Source of the DNA: Epiperipatus broadwayi
Lineage: Eukaryota; Onychophora; Udeonychophora; Euonychophora; Peripatidae
Direction of reading: 5' to 3'
NCBI GenBank assembly: GCA_028023455.1
Contig: JAQFVV010012423.1
Location: 6,242,269-6,306,268, forward strand
Length of the DNA stretch: 64,000 nucleotides
Part shown: positions 32,672-44,362 of the stretch, piece by piece
Layout: each line of letters opens with the position of its first letter
How positions within the stretch are numbered: the first letter of the stretch is position 1
Translations under genes and position numbers: made by a program
Notes under the pieces: generated by a model
What the model was told of the DNA's origin: nothing
What the model saw: the letters and a program-made list of their open reading frames with translations, nothing else
The model's database searches: none

Positions 32672-34738
32672 TATAATGATCCGGAGAAAGGGGACTTAAT
32701 GTAATCTGCACTACAGGGCGCCACTAGGCATTTGAACCTAGAAAATTTATAAAGTAGGCAGATACAAAAGTAAAAAAAAAAATTTTTTTTATTTAATATT
32801 TTGATTCCGGTCATTGGCCCATATTAACTAGCTCAGTGGAACAGCAGAGATTTATATTTTATAATAAATTCTTATCTAAGAATATATAAAAAAGAATAAA
32901 ATAAGCCACTGCCAGTAATTATACACACAAATATTTATTTACGCACATATATAATATTTAAAATTATTTTAGTATCAGTTTACATTTTAAAATTTAACTT
33001 ACATTTTTAACTTTGATTTTAATTTACATTTTAATTTTTATAAATTTACATTTTAATTTTTATAAGTTCGCACAGATGGATTTATAAAAGTTTGTTTTAT
33101 AATGTTGAGTATTGATCGGCTGCATAGATTCCACGGTTAAAAACATCTCGAATTAAACATCACCCATCAAAATCCAAAGTCATTGATAACATCAATTGCA
33201 GAGGGAATAAAAGAAACCCAATAGCATTCATCATAAGATGCCACATTGATATCGATGGCTTATATATTCCAATCGAATATGAAACCCACAAACATAAGTA
33301 ACCGATAATGAATCCATGCAACGTCCATACCCAACTTAAATTTAATGCATTTTTATTTAGAGTGTCGAGTATAAATAGACTACATAGATTTGCATTTGAA
33401 AAGAGAATATTCTATCCTTATTTAACCTTAGGCCAAAAGTTTGCAGTCAAACCAATGTCAATTCATCTGATATATCGATGCATTCAATGTAACATGAATA
33501 CGGCAGATAGGAATACTACATCTATCTGACAAGAAGAGCAATAAAAAAATTCCATAGGAAAAGGACTGAGGTCATTTTGCTGCCTTACGATCGCATTCCA
33601 TAGGCAAAAAGGAAGTGTGCAGTGTATAAAGTGATTCTGCCCATAGCGAATCTCATACTACATCTACTAATTACACCAATATATCCAGTCCATTGACCTA
33701 ATTCAACTACGAAACGAATAACCTAAGATTACCCCCCCCTAATAAAACTTTACAAATCTATATAGCCATTCATGCCCGAATTAAGTTTAACATTTATATA
33801 ATATTAAATTAGTGAAAAACAAAAATCATAAACAAAACTTAAAAGAACCAATAAATAAATAAATAAATGGAAATGATTAAAAAAAAAGAAATATATCAAT
33901 AAAAAGAATTAATAAGGAATTTAGTTTGGTCAGATAGGATTCTATTTCTATTTTTTTTAAATACTGGGAAAGTTTATATTTTAAAGTTCTTAGTGTTTTC
34001 AAATTAATATTCATTTAAGTTCATAACGTGCTTCATTAGTTATCTGTTGCTTGCCATTTGGAATCCAACATTAAAATCCCTTGATGATCCTGTGGTCCTC
34101 AATATAGGAAAAGCGATGTTTCATTTTCTTTTTTTTTATAACAACTGAAGGAATTGAAAGTGCGTCTTTCAATCCCTTCACCTCCGACTCTCCGACTTAA
34201 CACATCTCAGTTTTCTCTTAAATTTTCTTCACTCACTAAAAATTTTATTATCAAACTTTTTCTTTTATATGTAACTTTAGGATCCAATGGACATTACATC
34301 ATCGATGATGATGATCCTTCTATTGAGGTCTGATTCCCCGACGGATCTCTTTCATTGGCCATTAGTTTCTATTGTTTTTCTATCTGACCATTGCTTATAC
34401 ATTTAAATGCCCAAGGGCTGGTTCACTTGGACTAATTAAAATAATCATTTCCATTTTTTCAATAACATTAATTAATTTGTTTTGTACAAACTTAGATATA
34501 TTTTTATCTTTAAATCTTTTTAAAATTTTACTTTTAAAATCCTTTTTCTATTTTTAATAAAGTTTCTTTTTTTAATAATTTTTTCATCTGTGCAATTTTA
34601 TATATATATATATGAATTTAGTATAGAATTTTAATTTTCAATTTTTAATTCTTAATAAAGAAGTTTTATTTGCGAACTTTTATTTTTTTCATGTTTACTA
34701 ATAAAAAAAATAATGTAACGTCGTATGTGCCCATTACA
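32672..34738 (-). repeat. Solo LTR (2067 bp), minus orientation
   Basis: The minus strand begins TGTAATGGGCACATACGACG and ends CATTATA, with ATAT outside both ends (32668-32671 and 34739-34742). It is the inverted, well-diverged counterpart of 42155-44060. Shared blocks include CAGCCCTTGGGCATTT, GGCCAATGAAAGA, a hairpin at 34146-34179 and GGCGCCACTAGGCATTTGAA with GTAGGCAGATAC near the 3' end. No interior or second LTR is adjacent, so it is the product of LTR-LTR recombination. A 73-codon plus-strand frame inside it has no recognisable domain. Confidence 0.75.
34146..34179. promoter_or_regulatory. Conserved LTR hairpin
   Basis: GAAGGAATTGAAAG faces CTTTCAATCCCTTC across a 5-6-nt loop with one mismatch. 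The same hairpin is in the other solo LTR at 42745-42779. Confidence 0.55.
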
Positions 34739-34742
34739 ATAT

Positions 34743-37700
34743 CAAGCAAACTAGAAAAGAAATAAAACCATTTTTACAGATTATTTTGGAAGTGATAAGA
34801 ACAATGGATATTTAAAATCATATAAATCTTCTAGAATGTAAGAAATTTCTTGGTAAGACTTACTAACAATTTCAAACATTAATTTTACTAATTACTTGTT
34901 AAACACATGTAACTTAATGTTTGCATCTTACCTTTGTGACATCACATTCTTTCTAAGAGTATTTTATACTTTGCTAATTTTCCATTTGGAATTTTATAGA
35001 ATGTCTAGGAAATGTCTGAAAATCTATGAGTTTTATATTTGGACTTCCTAATTCTGACATTATATAAAATTCCTAAATTTTCTATATAATGCAGATTTTC
35101 ACACTTTGTCAATAATATATAGATATGAAAATAAAATATTTTTGGGTCATATTGTGTACTTATTTTTGCTTAAATTGTCAATGTTTTGGTGAAATAATAT
35201 TCCTCCTTGTTTAATAGCCTAAGCCTTGACAAGAATAAATGTTATCTCATCAAAGCATTAATCATTTAAACAAAAAAAACTAATATATAGTATGACTCAA
35301 AAATGATTTATTTTTTAAATGCTGTTATTGAAGTTGGAAATCAGTTTGTTTGTTTGTTTGTTTATTAAGTTTTGATCTTTTTCAAGTTAGAATAAAATTT
35401 TAAAATTGAGGTTTAATATGTTTAAATTCAGTAGAATTATTTGAAATCTGGTATATAACTAAGTAATACTACCCTAATTCATTTGAAACACTGATATTTT
35501 CAGTAAGTTATCTAGTTTCTTAGATATGGAACAGAAGGTGGGAAAATATTAAAGGTATTCAATAATTTCACATATCTCAGTTAAAAACCATTTTTAAATC
35601 TTTCATTTGTTTTAAAAAAGACTCATGAGATGGCAGACAAAAGTTTTTCTTTCATTTTTATAAAATTTTAAAATTAATATTTAAGTTCAATATAACTTGT
35701 TGAAAGTTTTTTATATTTGTTTAAAATATTTATGCAACTGATAGGACATAGTAATTTTTTAAATAGATCATTTAATTTCTTAAATAGGAGGAGTTGGGGT
35801 GAATAGGGTATGTTTAAATAATGCTCTTTTGTTAAGCTTTTTTTTTTAAATAAAAAAAAATGTCAACAACAATTTTAACATAGAGTGCATGCAGTAGCAA
35901 TATTTTTTTAACAAAAATAAAAACTGATTTTAATACATATACAATTATTTACATATACTAAATATGATATATATAAAGAGAGTGCATATATTAACTTATT
36001 GCAGAAATATTTACTGACATAACTCATTATAATAGTCTTTAATAGTTATAGGCTGTTTACATTACACATATTTAAATTTATAATATTCATTAAAATTTAC
36101 AATAGCTATATTAATTGAATTTTATTGCATTGATCTCTTAAAAGGTGTATGTGTGAATATATTTGCAGTATTCTATTCAACAAAATTAAAATTATTTATT
36201 TATTGTAAAATAATATTTTATTCCAATTGGAAAGATTAAAATTTATAATATTACAATTTTTAAACAATCATAACAATATTATATTTTAGATATAATTATT
36301 AATTAAATATTATAATGAAAATAAATAGTTATTATAAAGAAGGAAAATTATAATAGTATTTAAATTTAAACTTAAATGCTATTAAATGTAATAAGTTAGT
36401 TTTTAAAAATATTTAATAGCATTATTTAATTTTAAAATTGTAAACAAAAGATCATTTATGCAGAGAACTGCTAGTTAATTTTTAGACAAAGACCAATAAA
36501 ATTGATTTAATTAGTGGTTTGATATCATACTGTCTACAATATAAAAAAGTGATAGCAAATAAGATTGACTAAGAAAAATGATTAGCAGGGAATTATTTAA
36601 AAAAGTGAGAGCTGATACCTGTTTATATTAATTCTCTAATTATAAAAATTTTATTATATTTTATTTTTAAAATAAGTAAAAGTAACTTGTAACAAGCTGA
36701 ATAATTATAAAATATCTTGAAAGTGATATAAAGAAAATACAGAATAAATAAACCAGAATTTCTTTATCAAAGACTTAATTTTCAGTCTTGGATATTAACT
36801 TATAATTAAAATGATTACTAGTGAAAGTAAAAAGGAACGTTAATTTAATTATCATTTTTGGAAATAATGAGAAAAGATTATAAACTACAAATACAAGGAT
36901 GTTGCAGACATTTGTGTGTAAGAAAATGTTTTATCTCATCAATTTTAATGAGTTTAATTATTAAGTTATTTATTCAAAAGAACTTGTATTTAATGCAAAG
37001 ATGTAGTTATTATCAGATTATAAAGACATTTTCTAAAATTTTAAAATAATTACTTAATAGTAAGTATAAATCTGTTTTAAATGAGTTATCTATTAGATTG
37101 AGTAACTTAGATGCTATAATTAAATTGAAACATAAAAGAAGTACTCACTATGTATTTGATTAATTATGAAAGTATTTTTCCCAGAATAAGAAACATTTGT
37201 TATTTTTAATATGTTAGTAAAAATATAATGATAAAGAAATTCTTAACATTAGTAAAATAATTATATTTTGATGTGAGAAATGTCAAAATAGATGAAAAAT
37301 TAAAAAAAGAATTCTCTTATTTAATAATAAAAATTAAAGAAATAAATAACATTATAATAGACTAGAGTGAATTAATGTGTTTCTCAACCATATAATAACA
37401 GCTCAGTTTACATAAATAAGGAAAAGCTAAAGTTAAAACCACTTATAAACTGACTTTCTATATATGTTTTGATAATTGAAAATAAGAAATAAATTAATAT
37501 TTAATATTCAAAGAACTATTTTAATAATATTGAATGTTCTAGAATTTAATGTGCACTCCAGTTAAAAAAACACCAGGATTCTAGGATTACAATTCAAAGA
37601 GCTTTAAAACTTTAAAAGATTTTATTAATTGTGAATAATTTTTTTATTATTTTAAAATGTTTTGCTTTGAATAACATGTGTTTATAGCAGAAAAATAAAA

Positions 37701-38249
37701 GCAACAACAACGTGAGATGTTTTTGGTTGCTGTTCTTTGACATGGTGATATGGATAAATTGTTTGAGCAGTTTTCTTTTTAAAAAAAAAAAAGAAAAACA
37801 TTTCAATTCTATAATTTTTATTGTTAATATTTTGTATAGATATAAGGTATAATATAAAGTTGTAATGAGTTAAATAATTTATATATTTCAGAATTAAGAT
37901 CATTTTAGAATATCATTATATTTTAAATTTAAAATGAAGGTATTGTATACTTATTGATAAAATTTGGTATGGATATATTAAAAAAACAAAAGATAGCATG
38001 GGTTAATGTGATAATATATAATTTTATGCTATTTCAGTATCCATGAAATTTATTATAATAAAATTGGTATAATTGAAATCAATTAATTATATTGGTTTAT
38101 ATTTTATAATAGTGTTGAGAATACTGTTAAAATAATTATGAATATATCATTTGAGTTTAATAGTATAAATGAAAATCGAAAGTAAAGTGAATGTAATATT
38201 GAAAGAAATGATTTATGATTTCAAAACTTATAATAAATAAAGAATAATA
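34743..38249. other. A+T-rich DNA without recognisable feature
   Basis: Contains a (TTTG)n run near 35346-35364 and small palindromes near 36360-36430. No gene, RNA or dated element is supported. Short frames here lack any recognisable domain. Confidence 0.45.
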
Positions 38250-38264
38250 TGACATTTGTCCTAA

Positions 38265-38299
38265 ACCCACTAAACATCACATGATTTTGTCTGTTTTAA
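38265..38299 (+). mobile_element. 35-bp micro-copy of the hammerhead retroelement
   Basis: Only the two termini of the family remain: inverted 5' end ACCCACTAAACATCACATGA joined directly to 3' end TTTTGTCTGTTTTAA. It is flanked by TGACATTTGTCCTAA (38250-38264) and TGACATTTGTTCTAA (38300-38314). The target duplication shows it inserted as such or was deleted internally afterwards. Confidence 0.65.
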
Positions 38300-38556
38300 T
38301 GACATTTGTTCTAATGGGGAAAATTATTTGTTTTGCAAGATGTCTATAATTATGGGGAGATAAAATTGTATTATTAAAATGAGAAAGTTAATAGTTATGG
38401 ATGCTAAAAAATATATAAGTATTGAATGGATTAGTTAGAATGCCAGAACAGAGTTGAGAACTAATATGAGATTATAATGGGTTTTATCTAAGTGACCCCC
38501 ATCTTATTGTGGTAAAAAATTGAGAGGATTTTCATGAGAACAATGATTACTATATT

Positions 38557-38773
38557 AAAAAACAGTCAAAACTCTCTATATATGTATTGCCATTCAGTGC
38601 AAGCCAGAGTAATCAATATGAGATTAGTCACTATATGGGGATTTTATGCACAAGCCTTTTGGCATCCATTGATTACTCTGGCTTGCACTGAGTGGCAATA
38701 TGTATATAGAGAGTTTCACCTGTTTTAATAACAGTTATAAGTGAGCATAAGAAAAGGTGATCATGTGATGTGT
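38557..38773. mobile_element. Inverted derivative of the hammerhead retroelement without ribozyme
   Basis: Flanked by AATGATTACTATATT (38542-38556) and AATGATTATTATATT (38774-38788). The left part (to about 38620) is the reverse complement of the right part, around GCAAGCCAGAGTAATCAAT and ATTGATTACTCTGGCTTGC. The middle AGATTAGTCACTATATGGGG is short, and the ribozyme core is absent. Confidence 0.7.
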
Positions 38774-38788
38774 AATGATTATTATATT

Positions 38789-41010
38789 TCATAAGGGTTT
38801 TACGAATAAACCAGGATTTATTAAAGTAGAGTCATTAAAGTAAAAATGACTACCTAAAAGTATAATAGTTTATAATAAATGTGAGTGCCTTCATTCCTAT
38901 GTTTTGTATGATGGTTATTGAATTAGTTTTTATCCAAAAGTTTTTATCAATGATGTTGGGATATAAAGTAAGCATTGTATACAAGTAAGTTATTTTGGAA
39001 CATTGTTTTTCTTCCTATGATTTGTAATGGTAGTATAAGGAATAGAGTGTTACCATATGCAAAACAAATATCATTAAATGTGATCCCAAATAACTTATTG
39101 TTGGAAGGGTAAATGAGATTAATAAGAATGAAAAATGTGAATGTAAGAGATTTGATAAATGCATAAGATGAATGATAATATTTTAACATAAAAAAATCCT
39201 TGATTTGGTTGTTTATTCAATATAAATTATTTTTATTATATCAATAATACAAAAGCATAAAAGTTCTTTAGCAAATAATATTAATGGTTTTGTATAGTAA
39301 CTTTTAAAACTGAATTATATTAAAGTAGTATGACTTTATTAAAACAAGTATATAAAAATGGAACATTTAAGTATGATGGGAATAATAAGGAAGTTACCTA
39401 GATGTATGAACACATGGACGGTAAATACAATATGAATAGAAGTATACATATGAATAAAAAAACCTATCATTTAATTACCTAAATGATATGAATTCAATGT
39501 TAATTCATGAAAGGAGAATGGTATTTATTTTTAGTTATTGTAATGTAAAAAATGTTGTGAATATGTAATTGTTCAAATATAAATGTTATAAGTTATTTAT
39601 GTTATAATTTGTAATTATAAATATTTTTATAAATAATTTAATCTTGATAAGTAGTATTATTTCTGTATTGAATCATTATTATCACAAAGTCATACATTAA
39701 AGCACATAACATAATGAAATCATAATAAAAAATTTATTGATTAGATATTTGAAGTATAAAATTATAATAAAAAAATTTGAACTTAACAAATTAAATATTT
39801 TACCAATTTTAAATTATAAATTGATTAAAGTAGATATTATTAATATTTATTTTATTAAATACTGAAGTACTTGAATAACTATTTGAAATTGGAATTAAAC
39901 TTATTATATATTCAGAGCATCACATTTATATTGTAAAGTTTATTTAAGTTTAATACAAGTATTAAATAATAAAATCTTGCAAAGTTTAATTAAATATAAT
40001 GAATCCACAATCTATATCATTCAAGATCTAAGGAATTAATAAAATCAATTTTGATGTTTGTTTTGAAAGATAGAATATAATGAGTAAACGCTAAAATAAT
40101 TAGTGTATTTAATTGATTAATGTAATATTAGATTTTGGTTAATTACAAAGCTTTTGATTATCAATAAATGATTATTCTGTTTAAAAATATTTATTTGTAG
40201 AAGAAGGATAAATAATAACAAGTTTAATAAATTATTTGCTTAAAAGCAAGTTGGTAATTTATTATTAGTTTCAGTGTATTATTCAAGTTACTTTAATTCT
40301 CAAACAGTGGTTCTAGTTGATGTTAGTAATTGAGACTGTAATTATTCTTTAGATAAATGGATCTCAACAAAATCCCTCTTGTTATTTGATTATCTAACTG
40401 TTAATGATTGTCATTATATCTATTACAAAGAATAGTCATGATCCATAGATTAGCAATAATTATTTAGATCAATTTAATCTGTTTTAAAATTATTATTTTT
40501 ATAGTTTTATTTTTTTAGAATATAAGAGAATAACTTAATTATTTTACATGAAGTATTATGTTAGTCATTTTCAAAATGATTACAAAAATTTGATAGCTGG
40601 AGAGTTTCTACAATAGTAATGCCATTGTGAAGTGTATTTCATGTGCTTCTCAATGTTAAAACCTCTATGTTTGTGAATGTCCCTGTAGAGTCTATCTTAT
40701 GTTGAGTGTTTAATTAAAATCTCACACTGCCCTGCTTATTGTTTCATCCAGGAAGGTTACAATATATTCACTATAAGTATGAAATTGGTATAAAATAAAA
40801 TTATATGTATTAATTGAAGTTCATTTACAATATAATTTTGGTGAGCATTTTAAAAAAAATAAATAAAAAAAAATCCAATTAAAATTAAAATGTTAAACGC
40901 TTTTCACTTAAAAAAATATTTCATATATTTAAGCACTTATGTAGACATATTAAATAGTATATATACATAAGGGTTTATACATTTTAACTTATAGCAAAAC
41001 TATATATATA
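38789..41010. other. A+T-rich DNA without recognisable feature
   Basis: No supported gene or element. An (AT)n run near 41000-41015 precedes the Penelope-like pair. Confidence 0.45.
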
Positions 41011-41063
41011 TATAAAATACATATTTTGCGGGTTCATCCGTGTTAAAAACGTTTAATATTAAT

Positions 41064-41105
41064 ATACTGACGTTTTGACTTGGTCACACAAGTCATCCAC
41101 AGAGT
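41064..41105 (-). ncRNA. Hammerhead-like motif at the end of the Penelope-like copy (left)
   Basis: The minus strand has CTGTGGATGA, stem CTTG/CAAG with loop TGTGAC, TCAAAACGTC and AGTATATTAATATT. Compared with a hammerhead core, it has CTG and ATGA separated by three extra bases, and GAAA is changed to AAAA. The ACGT segment is self-complementary, as in dimeric ribozymes. Activity is doubtful. Confidence 0.4.
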
Positions 41106-41525
41106 TATAAAAGGTAGAAAGACGGTTGTAGAGGCGCTACAATCACTGATTTGAATAAAATGTTAAAATTCCACCAATAGCAAAAAATGTTAAATTTAGG
41201 AATGTTTTTTAAAAAAATCTTTCCAAATAGGAGGAAGTTTGCATGTATCATCTCACTTAGTGATACAATCTGGCCTTTTAAGTATCTCAATGGCTTCTCT
41301 AATTTTGCATTGGTAGAGATTATCACATCTGGATATGATCCTGGTACTAGAAAAATCAATTTTATGACCTGAATCTATAGTATGGAGTGAGAGTGCTGAT
41401 GATGATGAGTGTTGTTTAACTGCATTAGCATGCTCATCTTTCCTAACACTGATGCGATGATTACTCATACCTATGTAAGAAGCTTTACAATTTTTACATG
41501 AGATTTGATAGACACCATGAGATTC
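41105..41525 (-). pseudogene. GIY-YIG nuclease domain of Penelope-like element (left copy)
   Basis: Inverted copy of the domain at 41580-41909. It is open from ESHGVYQISCKNC through MSNHRISVRKDEHANAV to KRPDCITK, where CGA has become TGA (41255-41253). The DDTCKLPPIWKDFF tail follows beyond the stop. The few other differences from the right copy show that the pair is fairly young. Confidence 0.7.
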
Positions 41526-41579
41526 AAGAGGGATTGAATCCTTAGGCTTGGTATAACACCATGAGATTCAAGAGGGATT

Positions 41580-41909
41580 GAATCTCATGGTGTCTATCAA
41601 ATCTCATGTAAAAATTGTAAAGCTTCTTACATAGGTATGAGTAATCGTCACATCAGTGTTAGGAGAGATGAGCATGCTAATGCAGTTAAACAACACTCAT
41701 CATCATCAGCACTCTCACTCCATACTATAGATTCAGGTCATAAAATAGATTTTTCTAGTACCAGGATCATATCCAGATGTGATAATCTCTACCAATGCAA
41801 AATCAGAGAAGCCATTGAGATACTTAAAAGGCCAGATTGTATCAATAAGCGAGATGATACGTGCAAACTTCCTCCTATTTGGAAAGATTTTTTTAAAAAA
41901 CATTCCTAA
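41580..41909 (+). pseudogene. GIY-YIG nuclease domain of Penelope-like element (right copy)
   Basis: Open for 110 residues from ESHGVYQISCKNCKASYIG, in which GVY and SYIG form the GIY-YIG signature, to KDFFKKHS at 41907-41909. MSNRHISVRRDEHANAV supplies the conserved Arg region, and the downstream Glu is in KIREAIEILKRPDC, as in Penelope endonucleases. In a complete element this domain, fused behind reverse transcriptase, nicks the target. The N-terminal polymerase is missing, so this is a truncated fragment even though the frame is intact. Confidence 0.72.
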
Positions 41910-41999
41910 ATTTAACATTTTTTGCTATTGGTGGAATTTTAACATTTTATTCAAATCAGTGATTGTAGCACCTCTACAACCATCTTTCTACCTTTTATA

Positions 42000-42040
42000 A
42001 CTCTGTGGATGGCTTGTGTGACCAAGTCGAAATGTCAGTA
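42000..42040 (+). ncRNA. Hammerhead-like motif at the end of the Penelope-like copy (right)
   Basis: CTGTGGATGG, stem CTTG/CAAG, then TCGAAATGTC and AGTATATTAATATT. GAAA is kept here, while the last base of ATGA is changed. Penelope-like elements are reported to carry hammerhead motifs; this one is non-canonical. Confidence 0.4.
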
Positions 42041-42120
42041 TATTAATATTAAAAGTTTTTAACACGGATGAACCCGCAAAATATGTATTTTATATATTTA
42101 ACCCGTGCAAATCTTCGTTT

Positions 42121-42122
42121 TA

Positions 42123-42154
<32 letters not shown>
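42121..42154. repeat. (AT)n microsatellite
   Basis: About 28 bp of alternating AT immediately before the solo LTR. It is the LTR insertion site. Confidence 0.9.
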
Positions 42155-42157
<3 letters not shown>

Positions 42158-44060
42158 AACGGGCACATACGCCGTTACATTATTTATTTTAAAAATTAGA
42201 CCTTGAAAGTTCGCATATAAAAACTTCTTCTTTTTTAAGAATTAAAAATTGAAAATTAAAAATCATTTAAACTCGTATATATATAAAATCGCAGAGATGA
42301 AAAAAAAATTATTAAAAGAAAACTTTATTAAGGAAAAAAAAGGTATTTTAAAACTAAATTTTCAGAAAAAAGAGCTTAAAGGATTTAATTAAAGATAAAA
42401 ATATATCTTCATGAATGTATATAAATTAATTAATGCTATTGTAAAATGGAAATGATTATTTTAATTAGTTAAAAGTAAACTAGCCCTTGGGCATTTCAAA
42501 ATATATAAGTAAAGGTCAGATAGGAGAGGAAAAACAATAGGAACAGAATGGCCAATGAAAGAAATCCATCAGGGAAATGGACCTCAATGAAAAGGCCATC
42601 ACCATCGTCATGACATAATGTTGAGTTAATCTGCAAAATTAATATAAAAAGAAAAAGTTTGGAAATAAATTTTAGTGAGTGAAGATAGAACGGGAAGAGA
42701 AGATAGAGGTGTGACAGCAGAGGTGTGCTATATGTGTTGCAGGAGAAGGGATTGAAAAGGCGCACTCTTCAATCCCTTCAGTTTTGCTTGAAAAAAAAAG
42801 AAGGAAAGAGAAATAACCAATCATTTTCTTATACTATGGACCATAGGACATCAGGGGAATTAATACTGGATCCCAAACTGCAAGCAACTGATAAAGGTGA
42901 ATGTTTTTAAACCATAAGAACTTTATGAACTCTAATAAGCTTTAACTATAATTCTAAAACTTCAGTATAAGAAAAGAATAAGAACTTTAAATTCTAAAAC
43001 TTGTTCCCTATTTTATAGAAATAGAATCCTATATGACCAACTTAATTTATTAATAAGTAATTTTATTTGATGTATTTCTTTTTTAAAATCATTTCCATTT
43101 ATTTATTTTTTTGTTCTTTTAAAATTTTATTATGGTTTTTTTTTTTTTGTATAAACAACTTTTTATATATGTTAAATTTAAGTCGGGCATGAATGGTTGC
43201 ATAGATTCACAAAGTTATGTTAGTTTAAGGGAGGGTAAATCTTAGGTTATTTGTTTCATAGTTAAATTGGGTCAATGGATTGGATATATTGGTGTAATTA
43301 GTAGATGTAGTATGAGACTCCCTTTTTGCCTATGGAATGGGATAGTAAGACGGAAAATGCAGTCCTTTCCTATGGAGTTTTTTTTATTGCTCTTCACATC
43401 AGACAGATGTAGTATTACTGTCTGGATGAGAGTCAATGTCATCTATTAACCATGCTGTTCAGATGTACATTCCTGACAGTATGGTATTTTGTGCTATCGT
43501 ATTCATGCTACATTGAATACATCGATATATCAGATAGATTGGTGTTGGTTTGACTGCGAGATTTTTGGTCTAAGGTTAAATCAGGGATAGAATATTTTCT
43601 TTTCAAATGTGATCTATGTAGTCTATTCATACTCGACACTCTAATAAAATATTAAACTCATCTGTGCGAACTTTTAAAATAAAATAAAAAACAGTTAAAT
43701 TGTAAATTCAAATCTAAAGTAAAATAAGTTATAATATTTTGTAAAAAAATAAAAGTCAGACTAAAATAATAATTCTTTATTTATATGTGCGTAAATAAAT
43801 GTTTGTGTGTTAATTACTGGCAGTGGCGTATTTTATTCTTTTTTTTTTAAATATTCTTAGATAAGAATTTATAAAATATAAATCTCTGCTGTTCCACTGA
43901 GCTAGTGGCATTGGGCTAACAGTCTGAATCAAAATATATAAAATAAAATAAAAATTTTTAACTTACGTATCTGCCTACTATATAAATTTTTTAGGTTCAA
44001 ATGGCTAGTGGCGCCCTGTAGTGTAGATACGGTAAGACTCATTTCTTTTGAACCGTTATA
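42155..44060 (+). repeat. Solo LTR (1906 bp), plus orientation
   Basis: Begins TGTAACGGGCACATACGCCG and ends GAACCGTTATA, with ATAT outside both ends. It is the inverted counterpart of 32672-34738, diverged by many substitutions and indels. A perfect 12-bp hairpin lies at 42745-42779. Near the 3' end are GTATCTGCCTACTATATAAA and GGCTAGTGGCGCCCTGTAGT. TGTAAC...GTTATA ends (from GTTACA by one change) and the 4-bp target are those of a Ty3-type LTR. Short frames inside have no recognisable domain. Confidence 0.75.
42745..42779. promoter_or_regulatory. Perfect 12-bp hairpin in solo LTR
   Basis: GAAGGGATTGAA (42745-42756) pairs with TTCAATCCCTTC (42768-42779). It is conserved in the copy at 34146-34179, so it is part of the LTR design. 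It could be a transcript stem-loop. Confidence 0.6.
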
Positions 44061-44147
44061 ATATATATATATATATAAATGTGAAGTCAATTTAAAGTAC
44101 AATATAGTTTTACATTTTTATTTACAGTGCCAATATTAAAAACTTAA

Positions 44148-44362
44148 AAATAATAGAGATAATTTTTTTTATATATTAAATGTTACTAAAAAGAAAAAAA
44201 TAATTGTTTCTTAAACCACAATTGGGGTTTTTAGATTTAACTTGAAATAAAAGCATTTATAGACACCCACATCTAAAAACCCCATTTGTGGTTGAAGAAA
44301 CAATTATTTTTTAGAAAGTAGTCAATAAAAACATTTTAAAAAAATATTTTTTATATCTCTAT
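44148..44362. repeat. Fold-back element
   Basis: The strong inner arms are AATAATTGTTTCTTAAACCA with TTGGGGTTTTTAGA (44196-44239) and their complement (44273-44315). Weaker outer arms reach AATAGAGATAA on the left and ATATCTCTATTAT on the right. No ORF. Confidence 0.55.

Larger units (their letters stand above)
41011..42092. mobile_element. Head-to-head pair of 5'-truncated Penelope-like element copies
   Basis: Two copies of the same element 3' end face away from a common centre: minus-strand copy 41011-41551 and plus-strand copy 41580-42092. Each encodes the C-terminal GIY-YIG nuclease region of a Penelope-like reverse transcriptase. Each continues outward through CTTGTGTGACCAAGTC, a (C/T)GTCAGTATATTAATATT segment and CGGATGAACCCGCAAAATAT. 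At the centre, a short AGATTCAAGAGGGATTGAAT segment is repeated. Penelope-like elements are known for complex, partly inverted copies. Reverse transcriptase is missing from both. Confidence 0.75.

Noticed and set aside
30558-35115. A 4.5-kb element bounded by inverted CAAAGTGTGAAAA motifs near 30560 and 35105
   Set aside because: The match is only about 15-20 bp, A+T-rich and repeated locally; the intervening insertions have their own target duplications.
41105-41372. Frames opposite the GIY-YIG copies (also 41733-41918)
   Set aside because: Reverse-strand shadows of the Penelope-like coding sequence.
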